This document shows positions 14,148 through 23,367 of a stretch of 64,000 bases of DNA, piece after piece; the stretch's first letter is position 1; each line of letters starts with the position of its first letter. Source of the DNA: JAGQZY01 sp964588335 (GTDB lineage: Bacteria; Bdellovibrionota; Bdellovibrionia; Bdellovibrionales; JAGQZY01); assembly GCA_964588335.1 (NCBI GenBank), contig CAZPOV010000012.1, forward strand, positions 45,744-109,743, given 5' to 3'. The position numbers and the translations under genes are program-made. The notes beneath the pieces were generated by a model, which was not told the origin of the DNA, did no database searches, and worked only from the letters and a program-made list of their open reading frames with translations.

Positions 14148-16118
14148 TTAGGCTCGATTCTCCAAAAGTCGGTCGATCACTGATGGGTCAGCCAATGTGG
14201 TGACATCGCCCAGTTGGTCTTCTTCCTGGTTGGCAATCTTACGGAGTATTCGTCGCATGATCTTACCACTTCGAGTTTTCGGAAGTTCCGGCGCCCAATG
14301 AATGAACTCACAGCTTGCAAAAGCCCCAATGTCGTTTCGAACATGATCGTTTAATTTTTTCTTGAGGTCATCGGTGTACTCATAGCCGTTGTTGAGTGTG
14401 ACGTAGGCATAAATCCCCTGACCTTTTATTTCGTGGGGAACTCCGACCACTGCCGCTTCGGCGACAGCATCGTGTTCGACCAGCGAGCTTTCAATCTCCG
14501 CCGTACCAATGCGATGGCCCGAAATATTCATCACATCGTCAACTCGACCAGTCACCCAAAGGTAACCGTCTTCATCGCGTTTACAGCCATCACCGGTAAA
14601 ATAGTATCCCTTGTATTGATCGAAATAAGTTGTTTCAAAACGTTTATGGTCACCGTAGACAGTGCGCATTTGTCCTGGCCAAGGATATTTAAAGGCGAGA
14701 ACGCCAGAGGTCGCACCTTCAAGCTCTTCTCCGGACTGGGGTTCTAAAACCACTGGTTGCCCGCCAAAAAACGGAAAGGTGGCGGAGCCGGGCTTCATAG
14801 GTGTTGCACCAGGAAGGGGAGTCAGCAATATGCCTCCGGTTTCGGTTTGCCACCATGTATCCACAATCGGGCAGCGACTGTCGCCAACAACTTCGTAGTA
14901 CCAACGCCAAGCTTCGGGATTGATGGGCTCGCCAACTGATCCAAGTAAACGCAGCGAGCTTCTTTTGTACTTTTCCACATACTCATTGCCTTTTGATGCA
15001 ATGGCGCGAATGGCGGTGGGGGCGGTGTAAAATAAACTGACTTTGTGGCGATCAACCACATCCCAAAACCGACCCGCATCGGGATAGGTGGGGATGCCTT
15101 CAAACACCACTTGGGTGGCGCAATTCAAAAGAGGACCATATGTGATGTAGGAGTGACCAGTGATCCACCCGACATCAGCGGTGCACCAATAAATATCATC
15201 ATGGTGATAATCAAAGACATATTTAAATGTGGTCGCGGCATAAACCATGTATCCACCGACAGTGTGAAGAACACCTTTGGGTTGGCCGGTGGAGCCGGAG
15301 GTGTATAAAATAAATAAGGGGTCTTCGGCGTTCATCCATTCAGGCGGACAGTCTTCCGAAGCCTGTTCCATCAGTTCATGCCAATAATAATCTCGGCCTT
15401 TTTTCATTTGGACATCACCGGGGTAGTCGTCTCCAAGACGGGCCAGGCTGATACATGTTTTCACCCGAAACGCCTTGCGCTCACAGATCTCCATAGCTTT
15501 GTCACTAATTTCCTTGGTGGGAATCAGTTTATTTCCGCGCATACAACCATCAGCGGTGATGAGAATGGCGCATTCGGAATCTAAAATTCGATCGGCTAAA
15601 GAATCGGCCGAGAAGCCTCCGAACACCACCGAGTGCACAGCGCCAATGCGTGCGCAGGCCAGGGTGGCGATCACAAGCTCATTGACCATTGGCATGTAGA
15701 GAGCAACACGATCGCCTTTTTTGACGTCTTTACTTTTTAGAACATTGGCGAATTTGCAAACTTGGCGATGCAGTTCCTGATACGACATTTTGTAACTGTC
15801 ACCCGGTTCGTTGCCTTCGAAAATCAAGGCGGTGCGATCGGCGTTTTTTTCTAAATGGCGATCAAGAGCGTTGTAAGTGATGTTGGTTTGACCATCTTTA
15901 AACCATTCAATTTTGATAGGGCCTTTGCGTCGGTCATAATTATAATCAAGGACTTCTGTGAACGGCTGTTTCCAATAAAAATTCTCTTTCGCAATGTTGG
16001 CCCAGAACGACTGAGGGTCGTTGACCGACTCTTCATACATTTTTTTGTATTCGTCAAAAGACTTAACATGAGCATTTTTCGCAAATTCAGCGTTTGGTGA
16101 AATTTTTGTTGGTTCCAT
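14148..16118 (-). CDS. acs: acetyl-CoA synthetase (AMP-forming)
   Basis: 656 aa, exact family length. Makes acetyl-CoA from acetate, ATP and CoA through acetyl-AMP. Motifs: acetate/AMP loop Y-T-S-G-S-T-G-Q-P-K-G-V near 270, W-I-T-G-H-S-Y near 315, D-T-W-W-Q-T-E-T-G near 415, hinge G-D-G-C-K-R-D-E-D-G-Y-L-W-V-T-G-R near 510, and the C-terminal P-K-T-R-S-G-K-I-M-R-R near 615 with the Lys that is acetylated in regulated homologues. GGGAG precedes the ATG. It is followed on the same strand, upstream, by a sodium:solute symporter gene, together suggesting scavenging of acetate or related acids. Confidence 0.96.
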   Translation of the reverse strand: MEPTKISPNAEFAKNAHVKSFDEYKKMYEESVNDPQSFWANIAKENFYWKQPFTEVLDYNYDRRKGPIKIEWFKDGQTNITYNALDRHLEKNADRTALIFEGNEPGDSYKMSYQELHRQVCKFANVLKSKDVKKGDRVALYMPMVNELVIATLACARIGAVHSVVFGGFSADSLADRILDSECAILITADGCMRGNKLIPTKEISDKAMEICERKAFRVKTCISLARLGDDYPGDVQMKKGRDYYWHELMEQASEDCPPEWMNAEDPLFILYTSGSTGQPKGVLHTVGGYMVYAATTFKYVFDYHHDDIYWCTADVGWITGHSYITYGPLLNCATQVVFEGIPTYPDAGRFWDVVDRHKVSLFYTAPTAIRAIASKGNEYVEKYKRSSLRLLGSVGEPINPEAWRWYYEVVGDSRCPIVDTWWQTETGGILLTPLPGATPMKPGSATFPFFGGQPVVLEPQSGEELEGATSGVLAFKYPWPGQMRTVYGDHKRFETTYFDQYKGYYFTGDGCKRDEDGYLWVTGRVDDVMNISGHRIGTAEIESSLVEHDAVAEAAVVGVPHEIKGQGIYAYVTLNNGYEYTDDLKKKLNDHVRNDIGAFASCEFIHWAPELPKTRSGKIMRRILRKIANQEEDQLGDVTTLADPSVIDRLLENRA

Positions 16119-16185
16119 AGGGACTCCCTCGAAAAAGTGATAGCACTACGCTACCAATCAGTGTGCAGAGACTTCAAGAAATCCG

Positions 16186-17553
16186 CTATGCGTTGATTGT
16201 ATTTGATTTATAAAAGCCACCCAGAAGGTAAGCGATCAGGCTTACAAGTAGCGTCGTTACAAATGGGGCTTCCAATTGAAGCCCGAATTCCGCCACCGGT
16301 AACACCACAAGGCCGGCGATCAAGGCTAGATAGGCGGACAGTTGTTCCCCCCATCGACTGTGAAGGCCACACAAAACAACGACTAAAATACCGGCGGTCC
16401 CAAAAGAAGAGGCGACCTCCACCAATTGGTAGATCGATTCCGATGAAAAAGCGATGGCAACTGAAATCAGGGCCGACACGATGACCATTGCACGGGCCGA
16501 AATAATTTTTTGCTTCTCAGTTTTCAATGCAAAGACAGGCACCAGCACGTTATGAGAGACCAAGGCCGAAACGCTTAAAAGAATACTATCAATGGTCGCT
16601 AATATCGCTGAAATTAAGGCGCCCGAAAATATGACAAAAGCCGCTGTCGGTAAAAACTTTCGAGCCAGAGTGATAATAAAATCCTCTTGATGAGACAGCT
16701 CCCCAATAATATCGGGCCCCATCAAGCCAAGTAAAACCGGAATGCTACCAAAGAAAAGATAGATGACGCCAGAGACATAAGCGGAGTTTCGAGCCACCGA
16801 AGCCGATCGGGCTGATAGCACTCTTGAGATGAGCTCTTGAGCGACCAGAGAACCAAAAATTGGAATCGACCACCGATCCATTCTTTGCCAAAAACTTTCG
16901 TCGGCCTTGCGAAATTGCAGGCGTTCACTGGGTATGTTTTGTAACCACGTCTGGAAATCGAAGTCGCTTTTGACGACAAAATAAAAGATCAAAACCAGGC
17001 CGAGAGCAATCATAATACCTTGAATGACATCGGTTATGATGTCCCCTAGCAGACCTCCAAGAAGGGTGTAGAGAGTCACAAAGGCAAAGGCGATCCAAAG
17101 AGTTTGATTGAGGTCCCAATCCGTCATACTGGTGACCACTTGCCCGAAGGCTCGCATCTGGGCCGCTCCCCAAAGAAGAGACGACGGCACGATAATTAAA
17201 ACCGCCAGTTTCTCAATGCGGGAGTCGAAACGCTCTCGAAAGAAATCGGCGAGGGTTGTGAAGCCTCCGGCCCACAGTTTCGTTGTGATCAGCAGTCCCA
17301 TTAAAAACAAACACAAAGAGTAGCCAAACGGGTCGGCTCGGCTTCCAGCTAAACCCTCGTCAAACACAGCCCCCGATGTTCCAATGGTGGTTTCGGCACC
17401 AAACCAGGTGGCAAATAGGGAAAAAGACAGAAGCCATAGTGGCAGTCGGCGGCCGGCAAGAAAGAAGTCAGACTCGGATTTGATGTAACGAGACACCACA
17501 AAAGAGATCAAAAGCTGAATCAGCAAATAGGCGCTTACAAAGGCTAGGATCAA
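16186..17553 (-). CDS. sodium:solute symporter (SSS) family transporter
   Basis: 455 aa with about 13 membrane helices. The N-terminus Y-I-K-S-E-S-D-F-F-L-A-G-R-R-L-P, then S-L-F-A-T-W-F-G-A-E-T-T-I-G-T-S-G, is characteristic of the SSS family; G-L-L-G-D-I-I-T-D-V-I-Q-G carries the conserved D-x-x-Q motif and S-A-I-L-A-T-I-D-S-I-L-L the Na-site serines. Start is a TTG at 17553 with AAGGA about 9 nt upstream; the nearby ATG is out of frame and hits a stop. It lies 67 bp upstream of acs on the same strand, so a short-chain organic acid is the likely substrate, by context only. Confidence 0.88.
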   Translation of the reverse strand: MILAFVSAYLLIQLLISFVVSRYIKSESDFFLAGRRLPLWLLSFSLFATWFGAETTIGTSGAVFDEGLAGSRADPFGYSLCLFLMGLLITTKLWAGGFTTLADFFRERFDSRIEKLAVLIIVPSSLLWGAAQMRAFGQVVTSMTDWDLNQTLWIAFAFVTLYTLLGGLLGDIITDVIQGIMIALGLVLIFYFVVKSDFDFQTWLQNIPSERLQFRKADESFWQRMDRWSIPIFGSLVAQELISRVLSARSASVARNSAYVSGVIYLFFGSIPVLLGLMGPDIIGELSHQEDFIITLARKFLPTAAFVIFSGALISAILATIDSILLSVSALVSHNVLVPVFALKTEKQKIISARAMVIVSALISVAIAFSSESIYQLVEVASSFGTAGILVVVLCGLHSRWGEQLSAYLALIAGLVVLPVAEFGLQLEAPFVTTLLVSLIAYLLGGFYKSNTINA

Positions 17554-17722
17554 GAGCGGAGTCCTTTCATTTCGTCGAGTCCAGTCGGGGTTGGGGGCTT
17601 AATTAATAATAATGTGGGGAAATTGACAAGACTAAGATGGAGATTTGGTCCATTTGTCTAAATTCTACAGGCCAGGGAGTCGATAAGAAGAGGTAACGAA
17701 ACCAACAGGGAGACCTTCTGTG

Positions 17723-18088
17723 ATGATTTCAGCGAGTTTATTTGTAGTGATTGTAGCGGCTTCTGTGACAGCCTTGATCTTATTGACAATGAAGCTGCAA
17801 AAAGAGAATTCGAATTTTATTGATGAGTTGCAGTTCTTCTTGCGCCAGCGAATTATTGCCCACAACAAAGTCAAAGCTCAATTGGCTGTGGCTCATTCTA
17901 AATTAGCGAAGCTTGAGTTGGACTATGCCGAACTCAAAGTCCAAAAAACCACAACAACTGAAGAGCTCGGCTTTTCGGGTGTGTTGGCGGAAACGGAATT
18001 TGTCGAAGCCCGCAATCAAAAAATTGAAGAATTAGAAAAAGAGATTCACCAATTGAAAAACATGCAAATCTCTGATTTCATTTCATAA
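17723..18088 (+). CDS. single-pass membrane protein with coiled coil
   Basis: 121 aa from ATG 17723 (GGGAG upstream; a GTG at 17720 is the alternative). One N-terminal membrane helix (SASLFVVIVAASVTALILL) and a long charged helix with heptad-like spacing from about residue 24 to the end, rich in Leu, Lys and Glu (Q-L-A-V-A-H-S-K-L-A-K-L-E-L-D-Y). A short break near 85 (E-E-L-G-F-S-G) separates two coiled-coil parts. No family recognised; it could be a scaffold facing the cytoplasm. Standing alone between symporter and TypA genes, it gives no context clue. Confidence 0.6.
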   Translation: MISASLFVVIVAASVTALILLTMKLQKENSNFIDELQFFLRQRIIAHNKVKAQLAVAHSKLAKLELDYAELKVQKTTTTEELGFSGVLAETEFVEARNQKIEELEKEIHQLKNMQISDFIS

Positions 18089-18182
18089 GTAAAAAGTCAG
18101 TCTCTGACGCTGAACTTTTCGGTGTTTTAAAGTGACTTAATTAGGGCGCTTTTCATTTTTCTTCTTTTATAACCCAGGCTCC

Positions 18183-19991
18183 CTAGGCCTTTTCCTTCTT
18201 TACCTTGCGTTTGTTAGGGTCCATTTCGCGACAACGCAGTCGAATATTCTTAGGCGTAATCTCGATAAGCTCATTGTCTTTCACCCATTCCAAAGCCGAT
18301 TCAAGAGTGAGCTTGATTGGTGGAGTTAACTTGATGCCTTCATCCGATCCGGAAGCACGAACGTTGGTCAGCTTCTTCTCGCGGACGATGTTGACGTTCA
18401 AGTCGGTGGACTTGTTGGCTTCACCAATGATCATGCCACAATAGACCTCAGTTCCTGGCTTGATAAACATGCTACCGCGATCTTCGAGGTTGGCAATAGA
18501 ATAGGCTGTCGCAGTGCCTTTGCGGTCGCTAATGATAGCACCAGTATGGCGGCCTTCGATTTCGCCACGATAATCGTCATACCCATCAAAATAGGTGCTT
18601 AATAGACCTGTACCACGAGTGTCGGTTAAAAACTCAGAGCGATACCCGATCAAACCTCTTGAAGGAATGCGAAACTCGACCCGTGTTCGGTTCGAGCCTT
18701 TGTTGTTCATCGTCAACAAGACACCTTTACGAGCCCCCAGTTTTTGGGTGACAGCTCCAACGTAGTCTTGTTCCACATCAACCACAGCGATCTCCATAGG
18801 CTCTTTCAACTCGCCCTCTTCTTTATGCATCAAGACCTGAGGTTTACTGACCAAGAGCTCGAAGCCTTCGCGTCGCATTTGCTCAAACAAAACAGAAAGT
18901 TGCAGTTCGCCTCGGCCCAAAACTTTAAAGCTTTCAGGAGAGTCGGTGTCTTCCACTCGAATGGCCACATTGTACAGGAGTTCTTTTTCTAAACGCTCTT
19001 TGATTTTTCGACTGGTCACCTGTTTCCCTTCGGTTCCGGCAAACGGGCTATCGTTCACCGAAACAACCACAGCCACTGTCGGCTCATCCACGGAGATTCT
19101 TTCCAACGGTTTCGGGTTGGCGGGATCAGTCAGCGTATCGCCTATGAAGATTTCTTCAAAACCGGCGACAATACCAATGTCTCCAGCGTGAAGAGCATCT
19201 GTTTTTACTTTCTGTGAGTCACTGTATTTAAATAGGGTGCTCACCTTGATTCGTTTGTTGCCTTTCTCTTGGCAGACCAAAATATCCTGACCCACTCGAA
19301 TCGATCCTGAGCGGATACGTCCAATTCCAAGGCGTCCGACATAATCATCGTAATCGATATTGGCGACAAGCAATTGCAACGGGCCATCAACGTCGGCAAC
19401 GGGAGACGGAATTTTTTCGATGATCCAATCAAAAAGAACTCCCAAATTATCGTTCAACTCGTCAGGGTTGGTGGTCGCGATCCCATCTTTTCCGATGGCG
19501 TAGATCACGTCGAAGTCGGCTTGCTCTTCGGTGGCATCAAGATCAATGAACAGATCAAAAATTTCGTTATGAACCTCATCGATGCGAGCGTCGGGACGGT
19601 CAATCTTATTGATACATACAATAATCTTAATATCCTTTTTCAAGGCTTTTTCTAAAACAAACCGAGTCTGAGGCAATGGGCCTTCACTGGCATCGACAAG
19701 AAGAATGGCCCCGTCGACCATATCAAGGATTCGTTCAACCTCGCCACCGAAATCACTGTGCCCGGGGGTGTCCACAATGTTCACTTTAATATCTTTATAG
19801 TTAAAAGAGGCGTTCTTAGCGGCAATAGTGATTCCGCGCTCTCTTTCAAGGTCCATACTGTCCATAAAACGTTCGTCGACTTCAGCGTTGGCCCGAAAGG
19901 TTCCACTCTGTTTTAGAAGATGATCAACAAGCGTGGTTTTTCCGTGGTCCACGTGGGCAATAATAGCAATATTACGAATGGGTATCGACAT
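18183..19991 (-). CDS. typA: ribosome-associated translational GTPase TypA/BipA
   Basis: 602 aa, usual length. G1 A-H-V-D-H-G-K-T-T (12-20), switch I E-R-G-I-T-I-A-A-K (51-59), D-T-P-G-H-S-D-F-G-G (74-83), N-K-I-D (near 128), then EF-Tu-like domain II, EF-G-like domains and the BipA-specific C-terminal domain (R-G-L-I-G-Y-R, F-D-G-Y, E-D-R-G). It binds the ribosome near the A site and aids 50S assembly, especially at low temperature or under stress. Monocistronic by appearance, with GGAA before the ATG. Confidence 0.97.
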   Translation of the reverse strand: MSIPIRNIAIIAHVDHGKTTLVDHLLKQSGTFRANAEVDERFMDSMDLERERGITIAAKNASFNYKDIKVNIVDTPGHSDFGGEVERILDMVDGAILLVDASEGPLPQTRFVLEKALKKDIKIIVCINKIDRPDARIDEVHNEIFDLFIDLDATEEQADFDVIYAIGKDGIATTNPDELNDNLGVLFDWIIEKIPSPVADVDGPLQLLVANIDYDDYVGRLGIGRIRSGSIRVGQDILVCQEKGNKRIKVSTLFKYSDSQKVKTDALHAGDIGIVAGFEEIFIGDTLTDPANPKPLERISVDEPTVAVVVSVNDSPFAGTEGKQVTSRKIKERLEKELLYNVAIRVEDTDSPESFKVLGRGELQLSVLFEQMRREGFELLVSKPQVLMHKEEGELKEPMEIAVVDVEQDYVGAVTQKLGARKGVLLTMNNKGSNRTRVEFRIPSRGLIGYRSEFLTDTRGTGLLSTYFDGYDDYRGEIEGRHTGAIISDRKGTATAYSIANLEDRGSMFIKPGTEVYCGMIIGEANKSTDLNVNIVREKKLTNVRASGSDEGIKLTPPIKLTLESALEWVKDNELIEITPKNIRLRCREMDPNKRKVKKEKA

Positions 19992-20093
19992 AACGAGTTC
20001 CTTAAAATTTCAATTGTAAAGGACGAAAGTTAGCCTCGATTGGTACGTTTGTCCACTTCTACTTTATATTTCAAGCCTTTATGCGGTTAAGAT

Positions 20094-20498
20094 TCAATCA
20101 AGGAAATGCCGGCGCTCTTCCTCAGTGGGAATACGACAGGTGTCACGGCGACCAAAGAAGGAATAGCGAGTTAGGGCCACAAAATCATAAATCCAATTGG
20201 TAAAAAAGCGGGGCAAGATCCGAAAGGGTGTGATGATATGGAGCCAGCCACCCACTTGCCAGGCGACTCGAAAAATGGCCGAGGATTTGTAGTGAAGCTC
20301 CTTGTTGGAGTCCATATAAACCACCGATGCCAATTTCTCGATAGCCTCGGGAGGAAGCGTCTGTTGGGCTGTTTTCCCCTGTAAAGAGGCAATAAGAACC
20401 TTTCGATTGCGGTCTTTACGAACCAGAAAGTCGATAAACCCATTGCAAAGATTACAGTGGCCGTCGAAAAAAAGGATGGGTTTATTGTTTTCCCTCAT
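20094..20498 (-). CDS. DCC family (DUF393) thiol-disulfide oxidoreductase-like protein
   Basis: 134 aa. F-F-D-G-H-C-N-L-C-N (residues 10-19) is the DxxCxxC signature that names the family; the rest, ending in Y-D-F-V-A-L-T-R-Y and R-R-D-T-C-R-I-P, also fits. The fold is thioredoxin-like, but the redox role is mostly predicted. There is no Shine-Dalgarno: the ATG is 6 bases behind a TATACT hexamer, so the message is probably leaderless. It diverges from the methyltransferase gene with 20 bp between start codons. Confidence 0.88.
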   Translation of the reverse strand: MRENNKPILFFDGHCNLCNGFIDFLVRKDRNRKVLIASLQGKTAQQTLPPEAIEKLASVVYMDSNKELHYKSSAIFRVAWQVGGWLHIITPFRILPRFFTNWIYDFVALTRYSFFGRRDTCRIPTEEERRHFLD

Positions 20499-20512
20499 AG
20501 GACAAGTATAAG
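20485..20512 (+). promoter_or_regulatory. plus-strand half of a compact divergent promoter
   Basis: -35-like TTGTTT (20485-20490), 16 bp, TATAAG (20507-20512; five of six consensus bases). The GTG start at 20519 is 6 bases beyond the -10, at the expected transcription start. The -10 shares four bases with the opposite-strand -10. Confidence 0.45.
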
Positions 20513-20533
20513 TGGAGGGTGCTTAAAGTTCAA
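20505..20533 (-). promoter_or_regulatory. minus-strand half of a compact divergent promoter
   Basis: On the minus strand: TTGAAC (20533-20528), 17 bp, TATACT (20510-20505; five of six consensus bases), then six bases to the ATG at 20498. The -35 sits inside the opposite gene's first codons. Confidence 0.55.
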
Positions 20534-21679
20534 CTGACCCGTGATTTACGGAAAAACATTCTGCGCGGCCATCCTTGGGTCTATCGCGAGGCCATTAAAA
20601 CCGATAAAACGGCGCACCAGGCTTGCCTTTGTCGGGTCATCGATCGCAAAGGCAAAGACGTGGCTTGGGGCTTGTACAGTCCACAGGGGCCTTTGGCTCT
20701 CAGAATCCTATCGACCGCCTCGAAGCCACCCAACGCGGCTTTTTACCAAAAACGACTGCTCTCGGCCTGGAAACTCAGAGAGCCTCTTCGTTCCGATCAC
20801 ACCAATGCGTTTCGTCTGATCAACGGTGAAGGCGATGGTTTGCCGGGGCTTGTGTGCGACGTTTACAATAATGTTGCTGTCCTACAATTTGATGGAGACT
20901 CTTGTTACGAATTTTGGGATCAAGAGTTCGTGGCTCAATGGCTACTAAACCAAAAAGGGATTCAATCGGTTTATTGCAAACCCCGTCGCTCAGACTCAAG
21001 GCAGGGATTGATTTTTGGACAGCCTCTGCCGGAAGCCGCCCTGCAAATCAAAGAAAATGGCGTTCAATTTGTGGTCGATATCGTCAATGGTCAGAAAACC
21101 GGTTTCTTTTTGGATCAGCGGGATAACCGTGCTTATTTACAAACAATCAGTCGCGATAAACGGGTTTTAAACCTGTTCTCTTACACCGGTGGATTTTCTT
21201 TGTACGCCGGACGAGGAGGAGCGCAACATGTGACCAGTGTCGACCTGTCCGAACCGGCGCTGGCGATGGCTGATGAAGCCTGGCTTTTAAATGGACTGGA
21301 CAAGGCAAAGCATGAAATCATTGGCCAAGATGTTTTTCAATTTATTGAAAATCAGTCGGATCTTTTTCAAATTGTGATGGTCGATCCTCCTTCGATGACC
21401 CACTCGGAAAAAACCAAAGGCCAAGCCACTCGCTCTTATATTGATCTCTTTGCAAAAGCCGCACAATTGGTTGAAAAAGGCCATCATCTGGTTTTATCGA
21501 GCTGTTCCAGTCATATTTCATTTCAGGATTTCTTTGAGATTATTGATGAGTCTTTATCAAAAGCCCGTCGTCGTGGACAGATTCTTCGAGTTTCGGGGCA
21601 AGGATTCGATCATCCTTTTCCCCATGCTTGCCGTGAGTTGCGCTACCTTAAATTTGTTGACCTTGTATTGACCGACTAA
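20519..21679 (+). CDS. rlmI: class I rRNA methyltransferase, RlmI-like (23S rRNA m5C1962 type)
   Basis: 386 aa. N-terminal PUA domain (R-K-N-I-L-R-G-H-P-W-V-Y), a central part (F-R-L-I-N-G-E-G-D-G-L-P-G-L-V-C-D), then the SAM domain: F-F-L-D-Q-R-D-N-R near 200, V-L-N-L-F-S-Y-T-G-G-F near 220, V-D-P-P-S near 287 and S-S-C-S-S-H near 328 with the catalytic Cys. This order is that of RlmI (YccW), which methylates C1962 of 23S rRNA using S-adenosylmethionine. The GTG at 20519 is the only reasonable start because a stop lies seven codons upstream; GGAGG abuts it without spacer. It ends in a 4-bp overlap with thioredoxin. Confidence 0.88.
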   Translation: MLKVQLTRDLRKNILRGHPWVYREAIKTDKTAHQACLCRVIDRKGKDVAWGLYSPQGPLALRILSTASKPPNAAFYQKRLLSAWKLREPLRSDHTNAFRLINGEGDGLPGLVCDVYNNVAVLQFDGDSCYEFWDQEFVAQWLLNQKGIQSVYCKPRRSDSRQGLIFGQPLPEAALQIKENGVQFVVDIVNGQKTGFFLDQRDNRAYLQTISRDKRVLNLFSYTGGFSLYAGRGGAQHVTSVDLSEPALAMADEAWLLNGLDKAKHEIIGQDVFQFIENQSDLFQIVMVDPPSMTHSEKTKGQATRSYIDLFAKAAQLVEKGHHLVLSSCSSHISFQDFFEIIDESLSKARRRGQILRVSGQGFDHPFPHACRELRYLKFVDLVLTD

Positions 21680-22050
21680 GAGTCGGCGCTCTGGTCTTCG
21701 GCATCGAGCTTTTTTTTAACCTCATCCATGTCCAGTTCTTTTACTTTGGTAATAAGCTCGATCAACTGCTCTTCGTAAAGAGCGCCGGGCTGAAAAAACA
21801 CTTCATAACCCTGGCGAATGACCATCAAGGTGGGAATACTGCGAATCGAAAAATGAGCCGCCAGTTCTTGTTCCACCTCAGTGTCGACTTTTCCAAACAC
21901 CACATCGGGATGATCTTCAGAAACCTTTTCGTAGACCGGCAAGAAGCTCATACACGGACCGCACCATGACGCCCAAAAGTCGATGATCACGATGTCATTT
22001 TTCTCGTAAATCTCTTTAAAATTGTCTTTGGTTATTTCTGTTGTTGCCAT
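21676..22050 (-). CDS. thioredoxin-like protein
   Basis: 124 aa. D-F-W-A-S-W-C-G-P-C (24-33) is the classical active site, with the cis-Pro at 73 (S-I-P-T-L). It lacks a signal peptide, so it is cytoplasmic. The length is about 15 residues above E. coli TrxA because of a charged tail (E-L-D-M-D-E-V-K-K-K-L-D-A-E-D). It reduces protein disulfides. Convergent with the RlmI-like gene, sharing the CTAA tetranucleotide for both stops. It may be an accessory thioredoxin rather than the main TrxA. Confidence 0.92.
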   Translation of the reverse strand: MATTEITKDNFKEIYEKNDIVIIDFWASWCGPCMSFLPVYEKVSEDHPDVVFGKVDTEVEQELAAHFSIRSIPTLMVIRQGYEVFFQPGALYEEQLIELITKVKELDMDEVKKKLDAEDQSADS

Positions 22051-22194
22051 ATTGGGGTTATCTCGATCTCACAGTTTGAAGTCAATGACATTAAAACATG
22101 AATGGTTTCAATGATTTAAAAATTGAAATCGAGGATTTGATTATAAAAGAAGCTGTGCTAAATTGGCCGCCAAAGGCTTAGACGGGGGTCTTAG

Positions 22195-22719
22195 ATGAAA
22201 TTCATAGTATCAGTCATTGTCGGTGTTCTGTGGTCTTTCACAGCTCAAGCCACGGAAATCAGTAGTCTTAAAGACTGGCGTGCTGAAAAAGATGTAATGA
22301 CTCCGTTAGAGAAAATGGGCTGTTTGGCCGAGACCACTACGGAAGTCAATGTCGATGGTCAGACTGAGTTGTGGACGCTGCAAGTGATTAAACTCGCCAC
22401 CGGACAAGGGGATTACAGTTACCCTATAATAATCTCTTTCCCGGAAGCCGATCCTACCAACGAATATTATGAAGCTTCGGCTCAAACCGATCGCCCCGAA
22501 ACTCCAATATTTAATATGACTCTTATGCAACCGGCCAGTGGGGACCAATCCATCGTCGCCAATCGTCTTAGAGACCGTAATACTTTGGTTAATCGATTAA
22601 AAGCAGACTCCACTTTTACAGTCAGCTATTTAAATAAAAAGGGAGCCACACGTGAGGCTGAGTTTTCTTTGCGTGGTTCGAGCCATAACATCCAAATCAT
22701 GTTAGACACCTGTAAATAA
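22195..22719 (+). CDS. small secreted protein of unknown function (174 aa)
   Basis: Signal peptide MKFIVSVIVGVLWSFTAQA with cleavage after the Ala. The mature part contains two Cys (C-L-A-E near 42 and C-K at the C-terminus) that could pair. Beta-rich in appearance, no recognised family. GGGGG about 9 nt before the ATG serves as ribosome binding site. The methyltransferase gene starts 4 bp after its stop, so the two are translationally coupled although their products act in different compartments. Confidence 0.7.
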   Translation: MKFIVSVIVGVLWSFTAQATEISSLKDWRAEKDVMTPLEKMGCLAETTTEVNVDGQTELWTLQVIKLATGQGDYSYPIIISFPEADPTNEYYEASAQTDRPETPIFNMTLMQPASGDQSIVANRLRDRNTLVNRLKADSTFTVSYLNKKGATREAEFSLRGSSHNIQIMLDTCK

Positions 22720-22723
22720 GTTT

Positions 22724-23329
22724 ATGATTCCAGAAAAACCTTACGCCCTTTCTTGCGATAAAAACAGCGAACCGATTTTAGCGGTCCTTAATAACTATTT
22801 AGAGGGTTACCAATCTCTACTTGAGGTGGGCGCGGGTACAGGACAACACGCTATTTTCATGGCTCCTCATTTCCCGGAGTTGAAATGGACGTTGGCAGAT
22901 TTAGCCGATCGTCATGAAGGCATTAAGATGTGGCTAAAAGACTTTCCTCGCAGCAATATCAAAGGGCCCGTGGAATATGAAGTGGGGAAAGATTCTTTAC
23001 CCGAAGGCTTTTTTGATTGTGTTTTCACGGCCAACACTTTGCACATCATGTCCTGGAAGCACTGTCTCCAGCTTTTTGATGATATTGCCAGCCTGCCCAA
23101 TGAGTCTTTGTTTATGGTGTATGGTGCCTTTAAGTACAATGGCGAATTCACCACAGAAAGTAACGAGAAGTTTGAGGCTTGGATTCAAAAGAGCTTTCCC
23201 GAAGGGGGCATTCGTGATTTTGAGGCCGTGGAAGACGAGTTAAGAAAGAGGCGTTTTCTTCTTGTTAAGGATCATGAAATGCCATCGAACAATCAGTTTT
23301 TGATTTTTAAAAAAGCCTCGCTCCATTAA
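22724..23329 (+). CDS. DUF938 family SAM-dependent methyltransferase-like protein
   Basis: 201 aa, family length. Starts P-E-K-P-Y-A-L-S-C-D-K-N-S-E-P-I-L, then L-L-E-V-G-A-G-T-G-Q-H-A-I-F-M-A (about 36-51), the SAM-binding loop, and N-T-L-H-I-M-S-W near 106, V-Y-G-A-F-K-Y-N-G near 133: all DUF938 markers. The substrate of this family is not established. The ATG is 4 bp after the upstream stop and has no Shine-Dalgarno of its own, so it depends on re-initiation. A terminator follows directly. Confidence 0.88.
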   Translation: MIPEKPYALSCDKNSEPILAVLNNYLEGYQSLLEVGAGTGQHAIFMAPHFPELKWTLADLADRHEGIKMWLKDFPRSNIKGPVEYEVGKDSLPEGFFDCVFTANTLHIMSWKHCLQLFDDIASLPNESLFMVYGAFKYNGEFTTESNEKFEAWIQKSFPEGGIRDFEAVEDELRKRRFLLVKDHEMPSNNQFLIFKKASLH

Positions 23330-23360
23330 AAGGGCCCTGTCGAAACAGAGCCCTTTTTGT
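23328..23360. terminator. bidirectional terminator
   Basis: AAAAGGGCCCTGT-CGAA-ACAGAGCCCTTTTT, with a T-run after it on the plus strand and on the minus strand. Lies between the convergent DUF938 gene and the small secreted gene at 23368-23787. Confidence 0.85.
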
Positions 23361-23367
23361 CTAATGA

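Noticed and set aside
17623..17628. Perfect TTGACA before the coiled-coil gene
   Set aside because: No -10-like hexamer at 16-18 bp; not enough to call a promoter.
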